Positions 28,663 to 38,711 of a DNA stretch of 64,000 nt are shown here, piece after piece. Origin of the DNA: Marinitoga piezophila KA3. GTDB lineage: Bacteria; Thermotogota; Thermotogae; Petrotogales; Petrotogaceae. Positions within the stretch are counted from its first letter, which is position 1. Each line of letters opens with the position of its first letter. Made by a program: the position numbers and the translations under genes. Location: positions 1,426,001 through 1,490,000 of the forward strand of contig NC_016751.1 of assembly GCF_000255135.1 (NCBI RefSeq), written 5' to 3'. The notes beneath the pieces were generated by a model, which did not search any database, had not been told where the DNA came from, and worked only from the letters and a program-made list of their open reading frames with translations.

Positions 28663-29673
28663 TTATTTATGAAGTTTTGAAAGATTATCCAGTATTTTAA
28701 CCTTATCCAACACCATTCCCGCACCTCTGGCAACAGCAGTAAGCGGATCTTCAGCAACAACAACATTAATTTTTGTTTCATGCTCAATAAGTTCTTTAAG
28801 TCCTTTTAATAAAGCACCACCACCTGAAAGGTAAATACCTTTCATAACAATATCTGTTAATAATTCAGGTGGAGTTTCTTCTACAGTTAATTTTATCTGT
28901 TCTACAATTTTTGATACAGGATTGCTTATAGCTTCCCTGATTTCATAGCCTTTTAATACAATATTTCTTGGTAATCCTGATAAAATATCCCTTCCTATAA
29001 TTTCAACTTCTTCATTATCGTATTCGTCATTTGGCCAGGTATTTCCAATTTTTTTCTTGATTCTTTCAGCGGTTCTTTCTCCGATAAGAAGTCCGCTTTT
29101 TTCTTTTACATAATTTATTATTGCTTCATCTAATTCATCTCCAGCAATTCTAACGGATTTTGATAGAACAATACTTCCAAGGGAAATTACAGCAATTTCT
29201 GTTGTTCCACCGCCTATATCTACAACCATATTACCGGAAGCTTCTTCAACATTTAATCCTACACCAATAGCAGTTGCCATAGCTTCTTCTATAAGAAAAG
29301 CTTTTCCAGCACCAGCGTCCAGTGTAGCCTTATGTAAAGCATTTCTTTCAACCTCTGTTGCATCTGTTGGAATACCAACAACAACTATGGGTTTTAAAAA
29401 TGTAAATGAACCAACAGAAGCATCTATGAAATATTTTAACATTGCAAGTGCTGTATTGTAATCAGCAATAACGCCATCTTTCAAAGGCCTTATGGCAATA
29501 ATATTTGCAGGTGTTTTTCCTATCATTTTTTTTGCTTCTTTTCCAACAGTTAAGATTTCCCTTGTATCCTTTTCTATAGCAATAACAGATGGTTCGTTAA
29601 CAACAATTCCCTTTCCTTTTACATAGACCAATGTATTTGCAGTTCCTAAATCTATTCCTATATTAGCTCTCAT
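28663..29673 (-). CDS. mreB: Rod-shape actin MreB
   Basis: A 336-residue actin homologue of normal length that guides lateral wall synthesis. The ATPase motifs are clear: [19 protein letters not shown] at the N-terminus (phosphate 1), [17 protein letters not shown] (phosphate 2), and [15 protein letters not shown] (adenosine). A strong GGGAGGA site precedes the ATG. Confidence 0.98.
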   Translation of the reverse strand: MRANIGIDLGTANTLVYVKGKGIVVNEPSVIAIEKDTREILTVGKEAKKMIGKTPANIIAIRPLKDGVIADYNTALAMLKYFIDASVGSFTFLKPIVVVGIPTDATEVERNALHKATLDAGAGKAFLIEEAMATAIGVGLNVEEASGNMVVDIGGGTTEIAVISLGSIVLSKSVRIAGDELDEAIINYVKEKSGLLIGERTAERIKKKIGNTWPNDEYDNEEVEIIGRDILSGLPRNIVLKGYEIREAISNPVSKIVEQIKLTVEETPPELLTDIVMKGIYLSGGGALLKGLKELIEHETKINVVVAEDPLTAVARGAGMVLDKVKILDNLSKLHK

Positions 29674-29704
29674 TTTATTTCCTCCCGAAATTCATGTTTT
29701 TAAT

Positions 29705-29733
29705 ATTATATCATATTTTCTTAAAAACGTCTA
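29705..29733 (-). promoter_or_regulatory. Likely promoter of the mreBCD-PBP2 operon
   Basis: Minus strand: TAGACG (29733-29728), 17-base spacer, TATAAT (29710-29705). The -35 part lies inside the 3' end of ruvC. It would allow the cell-shape genes to be transcribed separately from ruvC. Confidence 0.5.
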
Positions 29734-30194
29734 TAATTTCCGTGACAAAAGGCAATTGCAATGGCATCTGCTGCATCATCAGGGGTTGGTGTTTTTTTTA
29801 GGTTAAATATTGTTTTTAACATTCTCTGTATCTGTCCTTTTTCAGCACGTCCATAACCGGTTATTGCCTGTTTTACCTGATAAGGCGTATACTCAGCAAT
29901 AACAAGTCCAGCTTGCTGAAGAGTCAGCAGTATTACTCCTCTTGCTTCTCCAACCTGAATGGCAGTTTTTACATTTTTAAAGAAAAAAAGACTTTCAACA
30001 GCAGCTTCATCAGGATTATATTTATTTATTAACTCATTCATTTTTTCATATATTTCCAGTAATCTTTTGTTTAAATCTGCATTTTTATCTGTTTCTATTA
30101 CTCCAAAGTCTATTAGTTTAAAGGTGTTTCCAATCTTATCAATAACTCCAAAACCAATCCTTCCATATCCAGGATCTATTCCTAATATTCTCAT
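29721..30194 (-). CDS. ruvC: Holliday junction resolvase RuvC
   Basis: A 157-residue endonuclease that cuts Holliday junctions in recombination. Catalytic acidic residues are in place: Asp7 (GIDPGYG), Glu67 (AVESLFF), Asp140 and Asp143 (PDDAADAIAIAFCH). Normal length. AAGGAG precedes the ATG at 30194. Confidence 0.97.
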   Translation of the reverse strand: MRILGIDPGYGRIGFGVIDKIGNTFKLIDFGVIETDKNADLNKRLLEIYEKMNELINKYNPDEAAVESLFFFKNVKTAIQVGEARGVILLTLQQAGLVIAEYTPYQVKQAITGYGRAEKGQIQRMLKTIFNLKKTPTPDDAADAIAIAFCHGNYRRF

Positions 30195-30263
30195 ATTCTA
30201 CTCCTTTAAATATAATATTTTTTCATTCAGATTATAACATAAAATCAATTATTTTTATTTAAT

Positions 30264-30292
30264 TTGCTTTAATTCAAGAATAAGAGTATAAT
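30264..30292 (+). promoter_or_regulatory. Candidate promoter of the gene at 30383
   Basis: TTGCTT (30264-30269), 17-base spacer, TATAAT (30287-30292), in the space divergent to ruvC. The -10 is perfect, the -35 weak. Confidence 0.45.
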
Positions 30293-30382
30293 CATAATAC
30301 ATACATTAAAAAAATATTCAAATATTATTAACTTTAAATATAGTGGCATCGCATAATAAAATAAAGGAAATGAGGTGTATTT

Positions 30383-30853
30383 ATGAAAAAAATGGTATTT
30401 ATGTTATTGGTTATAGGTGTTTTTTCAGGGATTATGTTAGGTTTTGAAATCTCAGGAAGTTATTTAAAAGAATTGTCTGGATATGAAAGAGCTTTTGTGG
30501 GTGGAAGTGTAACTATTGGTGATAAGGATATATTTGGATTGGAAATAGGTGTTTTTTCCCCGGAGGATATTATAAATACAGGTGAAATAACATATCTGCA
30601 ACCAACTATCTTTTTTTTAGTCCAGATTCCAACTAAAAGAATAAAGGTATTTTCGGGAATAAGTCCAATTATTCAATATTACAATGGAGAATTTTCAATT
30701 TATTCCTATACAATGTATCTTACAAAAGCAGGAATTTCAATATATTTAGGGCCTTTTGTTATTACAGGTGGTGTTAATACAGTTTTTGACCTGTCATTTC
30801 AACAGACATTTGGAATATTTGGAGTATATGGTGAATTTGGACTAAGATTTTAA
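30383..30853 (+). CDS. Small secreted beta-barrel-like envelope protein, unrecognised
   Basis: A 156-residue protein with a signal peptide (MKKMVFMLLVIGVFSGIMLG) and then alternating hydrophobic, Gly- and Tyr-rich strands, ending in GEFGLRF. A terminal Phe after beta-strands is the usual signature of an outer-membrane barrel, so a small barrel is possible. I do not recognise the family. A GAGGTG site precedes the ATG. It is 20 bases upstream of a lipoprotein gene and probably co-transcribed. Confidence 0.6.
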   Translation: MKKMVFMLLVIGVFSGIMLGFEISGSYLKELSGYERAFVGGSVTIGDKDIFGLEIGVFSPEDIINTGEITYLQPTIFFLVQIPTKRIKVFSGISPIIQYYNGEFSIYSYTMYLTKAGISIYLGPFVITGGVNTVFDLSFQQTFGIFGVYGEFGLRF

Positions 30854-30873
30854 AATTAATGGAGGGAAAAATT

Positions 30874-32214
30874 ATGAAAAGAAAAATAATTATTATAATA
30901 GGTTTAATAACCATATTTTTGTTTTTTTCATGTCAAAAAGTTGATCCGATAATGGAAAATGGAGATGTTGATGGATATGCAAATTTAAGTGATAATGTGG
31001 ATAATAGCAATATTAAAGTATCAATAGAAGGTTTAGAGGCAACAGGAAATGGATTTAGTCCAGTTGATACTATAAGTACCTTAAATAAAACTAAAACAAT
31101 TGAAGATGGTTATTTTTCATTGGAGAATATTCCAGAAGGGAAATATATAATAAAGGCCGAAAAGGATGGGTATTTTCCAACAAAAAAATTTATAGATATA
31201 AAAAATAATGAAAAAACGACTTTAGGAGCATCTCTGGTGTTATATCCGTTAGGAGATTATGGTACTTTAAATGGAAAAGTTAAATATATTGATAAATCAG
31301 ACCAAACAGGTATTTTGTTAGAAATTAGAACGCCAGAAGGAGAACCTTTGCCCGGGATGTACACATTTTCAGACAAAAATGGAAACTATTCATTTGATTT
31401 TGTTCCTGTGGGTAATTATATAGTGTATGCAAGAGATGTCGAAGAAAACTCTGAATATTCGGCAGATGCAGCACCAATTGTTATAGAAAACGGAAAAAAT
31501 ACAGTGGCACCGGATTTGATATTACGTAAAGCGGCAAAACATGTTGTTATTTTTAAAGATGTAGATGCCTGGTCAGAACCAAGTGCTGTTACGGATATTT
31601 TAGATAATATAGGTTTCTCTGAAGGTAGTGGTATAAAACAATATGAAATAAAAAGTTCTGAAGATATTAATAATTTAAATTCATTTGATTCAAGTTGGGC
31701 TATAATTATCGAGGGTGATCAGACAGGTAATTTTTATGATATATATAAAACCAATATGGATAAATTTAATACTTTTGTAAGTAATGGTGGAACGTTATTC
31801 TGGATTGCCTGCGACAATGGCTGGAATGGAGGAGATTTTACAGGAACTCTTCCTGGCGGTGTAACCTGGAGAGATTATTATGATAGTTATAATGAAATAA
31901 CAAATAGAACACATCCATTATTGGCAGGCTTTCCTGAAGAATCTTTAGTGGGTAATTATGCAAGTCACGGAGGTTTTGATAATTTAAGTTCGGCAGATAT
32001 AATTAACCCTGTGGTATTTATAAAAGAATATTCTACAAATGAAAAATATCCAACATATATTGAATATAGATATGGAAATGGAAGGGTAATCGCTTCGACT
32101 TCTCCTCTGGAATATTATATTGGAAATTTAGCAGGGGATAGCGAATGGTATATTTTATTACTTAAGCGATCAATAGAATATACCTTTAACCTGCCTCTTA
32201 CCCCAGTTGAATAA
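30874..32214 (+). CDS. Lipoprotein with carboxypeptidase-regulatory-like repeats and a GATase-like C-terminal domain
   Basis: A 446-residue predicted lipoprotein (lipobox FFSC, Cys18). Residues ~27-100 and ~115-210 are two beta-sandwich repeats of the carboxypeptidase regulatory type (DGYFSLENIPEGKYIIKAEKDG and NYSFDFVPVGNYIVYAR). The remaining ~230 residues (HVVIFKDVDAW, FVSNGGTLFWIACDNGW, THPLLAGFPEESLV, YGNGRVIASTSPLEYY) resemble the class I glutamine-amidotransferase-like fold used by ThuA-type and surface proteins. The ATG at 30874 is chosen by GGAGGG (30861-30866). Function unknown. Confidence 0.7.
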   Translation: MKRKIIIIIGLITIFLFFSCQKVDPIMENGDVDGYANLSDNVDNSNIKVSIEGLEATGNGFSPVDTISTLNKTKTIEDGYFSLENIPEGKYIIKAEKDGYFPTKKFIDIKNNEKTTLGASLVLYPLGDYGTLNGKVKYIDKSDQTGILLEIRTPEGEPLPGMYTFSDKNGNYSFDFVPVGNYIVYARDVEENSEYSADAAPIVIENGKNTVAPDLILRKAAKHVVIFKDVDAWSEPSAVTDILDNIGFSEGSGIKQYEIKSSEDINNLNSFDSSWAIIIEGDQTGNFYDIYKTNMDKFNTFVSNGGTLFWIACDNGWNGGDFTGTLPGGVTWRDYYDSYNEITNRTHPLLAGFPEESLVGNYASHGGFDNLSSADIINPVVFIKEYSTNEKYPTYIEYRYGNGRVIASTSPLEYYIGNLAGDSEWYILLLKRSIEYTFNLPLTPVE

Positions 32215-32227
32215 AAAATAAAATAAA

Positions 32228-32257
32228 ATAAAAACAAAGCCGTCAGGCTTTGTTTTT
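32228..32257 (+). terminator. Intrinsic terminator
   Basis: AAAAACAAAGCC-GTCA-GGCTTTGTTTTT hairpin followed by a T-rich stretch, after the lipoprotein gene ending at 32214. Confidence 0.9.
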
Positions 32258-32286
32258 ATTTTATACTTTTATATCAAAAATTTTTT

Positions 32287-32295
32287 TGATATAAT
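32287..32295 (+). promoter_or_regulatory. Extended -10 promoter upstream of the secA operon
   Basis: TGATATAAT (32287-32295) matches an extended -10 element; no strong -35 is seen. It sits between the preceding terminator and the start of the gene at 32325 and would drive that gene, secA and prfB. Confidence 0.5.
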
Positions 32296-32324
32296 TGATT
32301 TATCAAAATTTAGAGGTGATTGTG

Positions 32325-33665
32325 TTGAAGAAAATCCTGATAATTATATTGATTTTTATTAATATAACCATATTTTCAATAGGGTTTGATATATCTTTTT
32401 ACTGGAAATCTCCTGGAAGATTTTATTCCAGCGTATATCAGAATATACCATTTTTTAGATATTTGTATTCTAAAGAAGGTGCGGGACAGGAACAATTATA
32501 TTCTTTTCTGGAAAAAAATATAGATAAAAGTCTTAAAAATGATGTTTTAAAGTTTATTAATTCGGATTTTTTATTTTTAACCAATGATACATTATCTCTG
32601 GAGAATATGTTCTGGATAATTCCTATACAGGATAGTATTAAATTTATATCTAATTTTAATGGATATATAATAACAGATTATAATGATATAGAAAAATTAA
32701 TTTATTTGATAAAAAATCTTTTTAGTTATGAGGTAGAATATAATAATGGAAAATATAATATAAAACAGTTAAATTTAAAATTCCAATTAATAGCAGATCA
32801 TATAATATTTTATAATGGAAAAGCAATAGACTTAACAGAAATTTTTGGGCTTTTAGATTATTTTAACGAGTTAAAATTACAGGTAACCACAAATGTATAT
32901 ATCCATTTTAAAAATCACAAATTTAATTTTTTTGTTGAACCTTTGCAGGAAAAATATATTCAAAAATATCCGGATACTTCTGAGGGAACAGTAACAGTTC
33001 AATATGAAAATAAAAATATCATATTTAATATTGATACAAATTTCAAAGTATTAAAAAGTACCTCGCTGAAAAAAGATTATAAAATTTTTGGTGATTCTGT
33101 TGTATATTTAAATATAGAAAAAAAAGAAAATATTTTAAATATCGCAAAGAGAATTTTTACACCAGATGACGATTATTCGCTTAATGTATTAAGATATATT
33201 CTTGAAAGCGTAAAAAATGTAGATTCAGTATATATAAGCGAATATTTTTCGAGAAAGGGTGATGGGATATCCATAATTATACCAGGTGAAGTTAACGTCG
33301 AAAAATTGGAAGAAAAATTTTCTCATTGGAACATCAAAAGTAAAAAATTGGGGAATTATACTTATTATACTATTTATTATAAAAATATTGGAGATCCGGT
33401 ATATCTTTATTTAAACGAAAAACAGTTAATTATATCTTCAAATTCTCCATCTTTAATGAAATATATTATAGTAAGTTCTAAAAAGATATCAAATTTAGGA
33501 GTATTTAAAAATATTGATAATCTGGAAAATAATGTATTATATTTCTGGTATATAAATATAAATTCTTTTTTCGAGGAGTATATAGGCGATTCAGTTCCCG
33601 GTGAAGTTTTAATTTTAAATTCTGAAGAGGATAATAGATTTAAAGAGTTAATAATATTAAGGTAG
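32325..33665 (+). CDS. Unrecognised secreted protein upstream of secA
   Basis: A ~446-residue protein with an N-terminal signal or anchor ([19 protein letters not shown]) and a long beta/alpha extracytoplasmic part. I do not recognise its family. Repeated themes such as [15 protein letters not shown] and [20 protein letters not shown] suggest two similar halves, as seen in DUF3352-like proteins, but this is only an impression. TTG 32325 or GTG 32322 is the start; GAGGTGAT (32313-32320) favours TTG. It ends 8 bases before secA. Confidence 0.6.
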   Translation: MKKILIIILIFINITIFSIGFDISFYWKSPGRFYSSVYQNIPFFRYLYSKEGAGQEQLYSFLEKNIDKSLKNDVLKFINSDFLFLTNDTLSLENMFWIIPIQDSIKFISNFNGYIITDYNDIEKLIYLIKNLFSYEVEYNNGKYNIKQLNLKFQLIADHIIFYNGKAIDLTEIFGLLDYFNELKLQVTTNVYIHFKNHKFNFFVEPLQEKYIQKYPDTSEGTVTVQYENKNIIFNIDTNFKVLKSTSLKKDYKIFGDSVVYLNIEKKENILNIAKRIFTPDDDYSLNVLRYILESVKNVDSVYISEYFSRKGDGISIIIPGEVNVEKLEEKFSHWNIKSKKLGNYTYYTIYYKNIGDPVYLYLNEKQLIISSNSPSLMKYIIVSSKKISNLGVFKNIDNLENNVLYFWYININSFFEEYIGDSVPGEVLILNSEEDNRFKELIILR

Positions 33666-33673
33666 GTGAAAGG

Positions 33674-36124
33674 ATGAGTATTTTATCAAAAATATTTGAT
33701 AAAAATAAAAGAACATTAAACAGATATAGAAAAACGGTGGAAAAAATAAATAAAATAGAACCGGAATATGAGAAATTATCAGATGAAGCGTTAAAGGCAA
33801 AAACTGAAGAATTTAAAAAGAGATTGGAAAATGGAGAAACGCTTGATGATTTATTAGTTGAAGCGTTTGCTACAGTAAGGGAAACGTCTAAAAGAGTATT
33901 AAATATGAGGCATTTTGATGTGCAATTAATGGGTGGTATTGCTCTACACGAAGGAAATATAGCAGAAATGAAAACAGGTGAAGGTAAGACTCTTGTTGCC
34001 ACGCTTGCTGTTTATTTAAATGCATTAACAGGAAAAGGAGTACATCTTGCCACGCATAATGATTATCTTGCTAAAAGGGATGCTCAATGGATGGGGCCAA
34101 TATATGAATTTCTTGGTCTCAGCGTAGGTTTTATTCAGGCAGGAATGGAGACAGCCGATAGAAAAAAAGCTTATCAATGCGATATTACATATGGAACAGC
34201 AAATGAATTTGGTTTTGATTATTTGAGGGATAATCTTGTATATGATCTTGAAGATAAAGTTCAAAGAGGACATCATTATGCAATAGTTGACGAAGCAGAT
34301 AGTATTTTAATTGATGAAGCCAGAACACCGCTTATTATTTCAGGTCCTTCTGATACACCTTCACATTTATATACAAAATTTGCAGGAATTGCAAGAAAGT
34401 TGAAAAAAGACGAAGATTTTACCTTAGATGAAAAGGGTAAAGCGGTAATATTAACCGATGAAGGTATATCAAAACTTGAAAAGATGCTGGGAATTGATAA
34501 CCTTTATGATCCAAAAAATATACACTTTTTATTCCATACATTAAATGCATTAAAAGCTTTATATTACTTTAGAAGAGATAAAGATTATATAATTCAGGAT
34601 GGAGAAGTTATTATTGTTGATGAATTTACAGGAAGGCTTATGCATGGAAGACGTTATAGTGAAGGGCTTCATCAGGCAATTGAAGCAAAAGAAGGTGTAA
34701 AGGTTAAAGAAGAATCATTAACCTATGCAACAATTACATTCCAGAACTATTTTAGAATGTATGAAAAACTTGCTGGTATGACAGGTACTGCAAAAACAGA
34801 AGAAGATGAATTTAAACAGATATACAACTGTGATGTTGTGGTTATTCCAACAAATAAACCTGTTATAAGAAAGGATCAAAATGATTTAATATTTAGAACA
34901 CAAAAGGAAAAATGGAATGCAGTTGTTTCTGAAATAAAAGAACGATATAAAAAAGGGCAACCAATGCTCGTTGGTACAACGTCAATTGAAACAAGTGAAT
35001 TGCTCAGTAGCATGTTGAAAAAAGAAGGAATACCACATAATGTATTAAATGCGAAGTATCACGAAAAAGAAGCAGAAATAGTTGCACAAGCCGGTCAAAA
35101 AGGAATGATTACCATTGCAACAAATATGGCAGGTAGGGGTACAGATATAAAACTCGGTGAAGGTGTTGTAGAGCTTGGTGGTTTATATGTAATTGGTACT
35201 GAAAGGCATGAAAGTAGAAGGATTGATAATCAGCTCATAGGTAGGTCTGGAAGGCAGGGAGATCCTGGAGAATCAAGATTCTTCCTTTCATTTGAAGATG
35301 ATCTATTAAGACTCTTTGGTGGTGAAAAGTTAAAGAGTATAATGGGTGCTTTAAAGATACAGGATGGAGAGCCTATAGAGCATGGATTGCTTAGTAAAAT
35401 AATAAAAGATGCTCAAAAAAGGGTAGAAGGAATACATTTTTCCATAAGAAAAAGATTATTTGAATTGGATTCTATAATGGATTATCAGCGTTCTTCTATA
35501 TATGCTCATAGGGATTGGATTTTATCTCAGGGTGATTATGATGATCACCTAAAGGAAATATTTGAAGATGTTGTGGATAGAATAATTGAATCTTCAATAA
35601 CTGATGAAGAAACTATAGATAAAGAAGAATTAAAGAAAAAACTATTATCATATGGAATAGTTGAAAATATAGAATTTGATACAGTTGAAGAATGCAAAGA
35701 TAAAATCTTTAAAATATTATGGGATAAATACAAGTCCAAGAAAGAAGAATTTGGGGAAGACTTTAAGAAAATAGCTAAATTTATAATGTTAAGAATAATT
35801 GATGAAAGATGGAGAAAACATTTAGAAGCTATAGAACATTTAAAAGAGGCTGTAAGTTTAAGAGCCTATGGTCAAAAAGATCCTACAATGGAATTTAAGA
35901 AAGAATCGTATATTATGTTTGAGGAATTAATAAACAATATATATGATGATACAGTATCGTATCTATTAAGAATAGTAAAGGTAGATACTTCAAAAGAAGA
36001 GGAAGAAACAAAGAAGAAGATACATCAATTAAACTTTGTGCATAATGATGGTAGCGTTATTAATAGAGAAGAAAAAAGAAAGCAAAATAAAAAATCCCAC
36101 AAAAGAATTAGAGTGAAGAGGTGA
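33674..36124 (+). CDS. secA: Preprotein translocase ATPase SecA
   Basis: The 816-residue motor of Sec export. Walker A is TGEGKT (residues 101-106), helicase motifs include [26 protein letters not shown] (DEAD-like), [31 protein letters not shown] and [13 protein letters not shown]. The C-terminus ends [10 protein letters not shown] and lacks the Cys-rich zinc-binding tail that in many bacteria binds SecB. Length is slightly short for this reason. It starts at ATG 33674 and is followed 7 bases later by prfB. Confidence 0.98.
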   Translation: MSILSKIFDKNKRTLNRYRKTVEKINKIEPEYEKLSDEALKAKTEEFKKRLENGETLDDLLVEAFATVRETSKRVLNMRHFDVQLMGGIALHEGNIAEMKTGEGKTLVATLAVYLNALTGKGVHLATHNDYLAKRDAQWMGPIYEFLGLSVGFIQAGMETADRKKAYQCDITYGTANEFGFDYLRDNLVYDLEDKVQRGHHYAIVDEADSILIDEARTPLIISGPSDTPSHLYTKFAGIARKLKKDEDFTLDEKGKAVILTDEGISKLEKMLGIDNLYDPKNIHFLFHTLNALKALYYFRRDKDYIIQDGEVIIVDEFTGRLMHGRRYSEGLHQAIEAKEGVKVKEESLTYATITFQNYFRMYEKLAGMTGTAKTEEDEFKQIYNCDVVVIPTNKPVIRKDQNDLIFRTQKEKWNAVVSEIKERYKKGQPMLVGTTSIETSELLSSMLKKEGIPHNVLNAKYHEKEAEIVAQAGQKGMITIATNMAGRGTDIKLGEGVVELGGLYVIGTERHESRRIDNQLIGRSGRQGDPGESRFFLSFEDDLLRLFGGEKLKSIMGALKIQDGEPIEHGLLSKIIKDAQKRVEGIHFSIRKRLFELDSIMDYQRSSIYAHRDWILSQGDYDDHLKEIFEDVVDRIIESSITDEETIDKEELKKKLLSYGIVENIEFDTVEECKDKIFKILWDKYKSKKEEFGEDFKKIAKFIMLRIIDERWRKHLEAIEHLKEAVSLRAYGQKDPTMEFKKESYIMFEELINNIYDDTVSYLLRIVKVDTSKEEEETKKKIHQLNFVHNDGSVINREEKRKQNKKSHKRIRVKR

Positions 36125-36131
36125 AACGACG

Positions 36132-37238
36132 ATGCTCGATTATGAAGTAAAAGTGAAAATAGACGAGCTTAAGGAGAAGTTTGAAAATCTAAAGAATCTT
36201 TTTAATATTGAAAAAACAACTGCTAGAATATCTGAATTAGAGAATAAAATGACAGATCCTGATTTCTGGAATGATCAAAAAAAGGCAGAAAAAATTTCTC
36301 GTGAATTGCAACATTTAAAACATGAAATGGAAGAGTTCAATAATTTATCTTCATTGTTTGATGATTTAGCGGTTGCTATAGAATTTGGCGAAGAGGATCC
36401 TTCAATGAAAGAACAGGCAATGGAGATATTAGGAGAGATAGAAAAAAAGGTTAAGGATTTTGAATTGGCAATGCTACTTTCTGGCAAATACGATTCAAAC
36501 AATGTTTATCTTACAATTCATCCTGGTGCAGGTGGAACAGAATCTCAGGATTGGGCTGATATGTTGCTTAGAATGTATACCAGATGGGCAGAAAAAAACA
36601 ATTACAAATTGGAAATTATAGACTATCTACCTGGTGATGAAGCAGGTATAAAAAGTGTAACTGTAAAAATTAGCGGTCCATTTGCATATGGTAAATTAAA
36701 ATATGAGTCTGGTGTTCATAGGTTGGTAAGAGTTTCGCCATTTGATGCGGCAAATAGGAGACATACATCTTTTGCTTCTGTTTCTGTGACACCTGAAATA
36801 GATGAAGAAATAGATATTGAAATAAGGCCAGATGATTTGAAAATAGATACATATAGGGCTGGAGGTGCTGGTGGGCAGCACGTTAACAAGACAGACTCTG
36901 CAGTTAGAATTACTCATTTACCTACAGGTATTGTTGTTGCATGTCAAAATGAAAGATCGCAGCATCAAAATAAGGCAACAGCCATGCAGATTTTAAAGGC
37001 AAGATTATATGAATTGGAAATGCAGAAGAAAATGGAAGAAAAGATGAAATTAATGGGAGATGTTAAGGATATTTCATGGGGTAATCAAATTAGATCTTAT
37101 GTGCTTTATCCATATAAAATGGTAAAGGATCATAGAACTAATTATGAAACATCAAATTCAGATGCGGTTTTAGATGGAGAACTTGACGGATTTATAGAAG
37201 CAGAACTTTTATACTTTGCACAATTGAATAAAGAATAA
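36132..37238 (+). CDS. prfB: Peptide chain release factor 2
   Basis: A 368-residue release factor that recognises UAA and UGA stop codons. The stop-reading tripeptide SPF (residues 202-204) identifies it as RF2, and the catalytic GGQ is at 247-249. The reading frame is open from the ATG with no internal TGA, so the autoregulatory +1 frameshift found in prfB of many bacteria is absent here. GAGGTG (36118-36123) lies over the secA stop. Confidence 0.98.
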   Translation: MLDYEVKVKIDELKEKFENLKNLFNIEKTTARISELENKMTDPDFWNDQKKAEKISRELQHLKHEMEEFNNLSSLFDDLAVAIEFGEEDPSMKEQAMEILGEIEKKVKDFELAMLLSGKYDSNNVYLTIHPGAGGTESQDWADMLLRMYTRWAEKNNYKLEIIDYLPGDEAGIKSVTVKISGPFAYGKLKYESGVHRLVRVSPFDAANRRHTSFASVSVTPEIDEEIDIEIRPDDLKIDTYRAGGAGGQHVNKTDSAVRITHLPTGIVVACQNERSQHQNKATAMQILKARLYELEMQKKMEEKMKLMGDVKDISWGNQIRSYVLYPYKMVKDHRTNYETSNSDAVLDGELDGFIEAELLYFAQLNKE

Positions 37239-37242
37239 TATA

Positions 37243-37272
37243 AAAAATGCCCGATTTTTTCGGGCATTTTGT
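37243..37272. terminator. Bidirectional terminator between prfB and the MATE gene
   Basis: AAAATGCCCGA-TTTTT-TCGGGCATTTT hairpin between convergent genes, with A-rich left and T-rich right flanks. Confidence 0.9.
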
Positions 37273-37273
37273 T

Positions 37274-38644
37274 TTATATAATGCTTTTTCGCCAGTTTCC
37301 AAATTTAACGAAAAGCCATGCTAATATCATGGCAAGTATATTGCTTATAATCATAGCATAGAATAAACCTAAAAACCCCCATTTTTGAGACATTAAAGCA
37401 ATGAGCGGTATTCTAATTCCCCATAATCTGGTAATATTTATTATCATTGACTGCCCTGTTTTTCCAGCGCCTACAAGGGTATTTACAAAAACACTCATAG
37501 ATGCAAAAAACGGAAGTGAAAAAGAAACATACTTAAAGAATATGTCCCCTATTTTTATAACCTCAGGTTCATTTATAAAGAACTTTGTTAAATGACCGCC
37601 AAAGAAAAATGTAAATGTACTCAATACTGTAATTATTAAAAAGTTAGTTATAAAAGCAGTTTTTACAGTTTTTTCAGCATTTTCTATTTCATTAGCCCCT
37701 AAAAATTGACCAACCATTGTGGTAACAGCGGAGCCAATACCAAAGGAGATCATGGTTATTAAATTTATTATTCTGTTTCCTATTCCATAAGCGCTTACTA
37801 TAACAGGTCCAAATGAAGATACAAATTTCATAATAACAGCAAATCCAATTGAAGTGATAGTATAACTTAAAGAACCCGGGAAACCTATAAATAATATTTT
37901 CTTTATAATCTCAATATCAGGTTTTAAATCTTCTATATTAATTTTAAATCCTCTTTCTCCCTTGAATACAAGGTAGGATGAAACAACACCTGTAATAAAC
38001 CTTGAAATTGTTGTTGCCCATGCAGCACCAGCAACGCCCATTTCCGGTATTAACCAGAATCCAAATATAAATATAGGGTCAAGTATTATATTAATAATAG
38101 TAGAGTAGAACATCATGTGCATTGAAAATTTTGAATCGCCCCAACCTCTTAATATAGAAGAAGAAATATTAAATAAAAATCCAAATGGCATACCAATCAT
38201 AATTATATTAAAATATCTTATGGCATATGGAATAACTTCAGCACTTTTTTCACCTGTTATTGCATGTATTATTTGATTTGAAAACAGAATCCCAATTGTG
38301 GACAGGATTAATCCAAGGATTATTGATACAACATAAGCCTGTCCCGCAGTTTTTTGTGACATCTTTTTATTTTTTGCGCCGGTATATTGCGAAACAAGGG
38401 TTACAGTAGCATTTGAAAATCCTATTGTAAAAGAAATAAATACAAATACCAGAGGCCATGTGATGGTGGTTGCTGAAAATTCTACTTTTCCTAACTTGCC
38501 AAGAAAATATGCATCAACTATGTTATATAGTGTTTGCATTAAATTGGAAACAATCATTGGCCATGACAATAAAAATAAAGAACTTAATATGGATCTCGAG
38601 AATATATCAACCCTGTGATTTTTTTTAATAGTAGCTTTAGACAA
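37274..38644 (-). CDS. MATE-family efflux transporter
   Basis: A ~456-residue membrane protein with about 12 helices in two homologous halves, of normal MATE length. Typical pieces are LLSLSWPMIVSNLMQTLYNIVDAYFLGKLG-like sequence near the N-terminus, VTLVSQYTGA, GWGDSKFSMHMMFYSTIINIILDP and, in the second half, TTMVGQFLGANEIENAEKT. MATE proteins export cationic compounds using Na+ or H+ gradients. TTG 38644 is chosen because GGAGG (38657-38653) is 8 bases away; the TTG at 38650 is too close. Confidence 0.92.
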   Translation of the reverse strand: MSKATIKKNHRVDIFSRSILSSLFLLSWPMIVSNLMQTLYNIVDAYFLGKLGKVEFSATTITWPLVFVFISFTIGFSNATVTLVSQYTGAKNKKMSQKTAGQAYVVSIILGLILSTIGILFSNQIIHAITGEKSAEVIPYAIRYFNIIMIGMPFGFLFNISSSILRGWGDSKFSMHMMFYSTIINIILDPIFIFGFWLIPEMGVAGAAWATTISRFITGVVSSYLVFKGERGFKINIEDLKPDIEIIKKILFIGFPGSLSYTITSIGFAVIMKFVSSFGPVIVSAYGIGNRIINLITMISFGIGSAVTTMVGQFLGANEIENAEKTVKTAFITNFLIITVLSTFTFFFGGHLTKFFINEPEVIKIGDIFFKYVSFSLPFFASMSVFVNTLVGAGKTGQSMIINITRLWGIRIPLIALMSQKWGFLGLFYAMIISNILAMILAWLFVKFGNWRKSII

Positions 38645-38682
38645 TTTCAAAACCTCCAGACAAACAGTTAGTCTTACGAACT

Positions 38683-38711
38683 ATTATATCAGAATAATTT
38701 TTATTTGTCAA
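38683..38711 (-). promoter_or_regulatory. Consensus promoter of the MATE gene
   Basis: Minus strand TTGACA (38711-38706), exactly 17 bases, TATAAT (38688-38683): a perfect sigma-70-type promoter. The -35 hexamer overlaps the stop region of the upstream laccase-domain gene, giving the transporter its own strong start. Confidence 0.8.

Noticed and set aside
36132-36260. Programmed frameshift at the prfB 5' end
   Set aside because: No in-frame TGA and no CTT TGA; the frame is open from the ATG.
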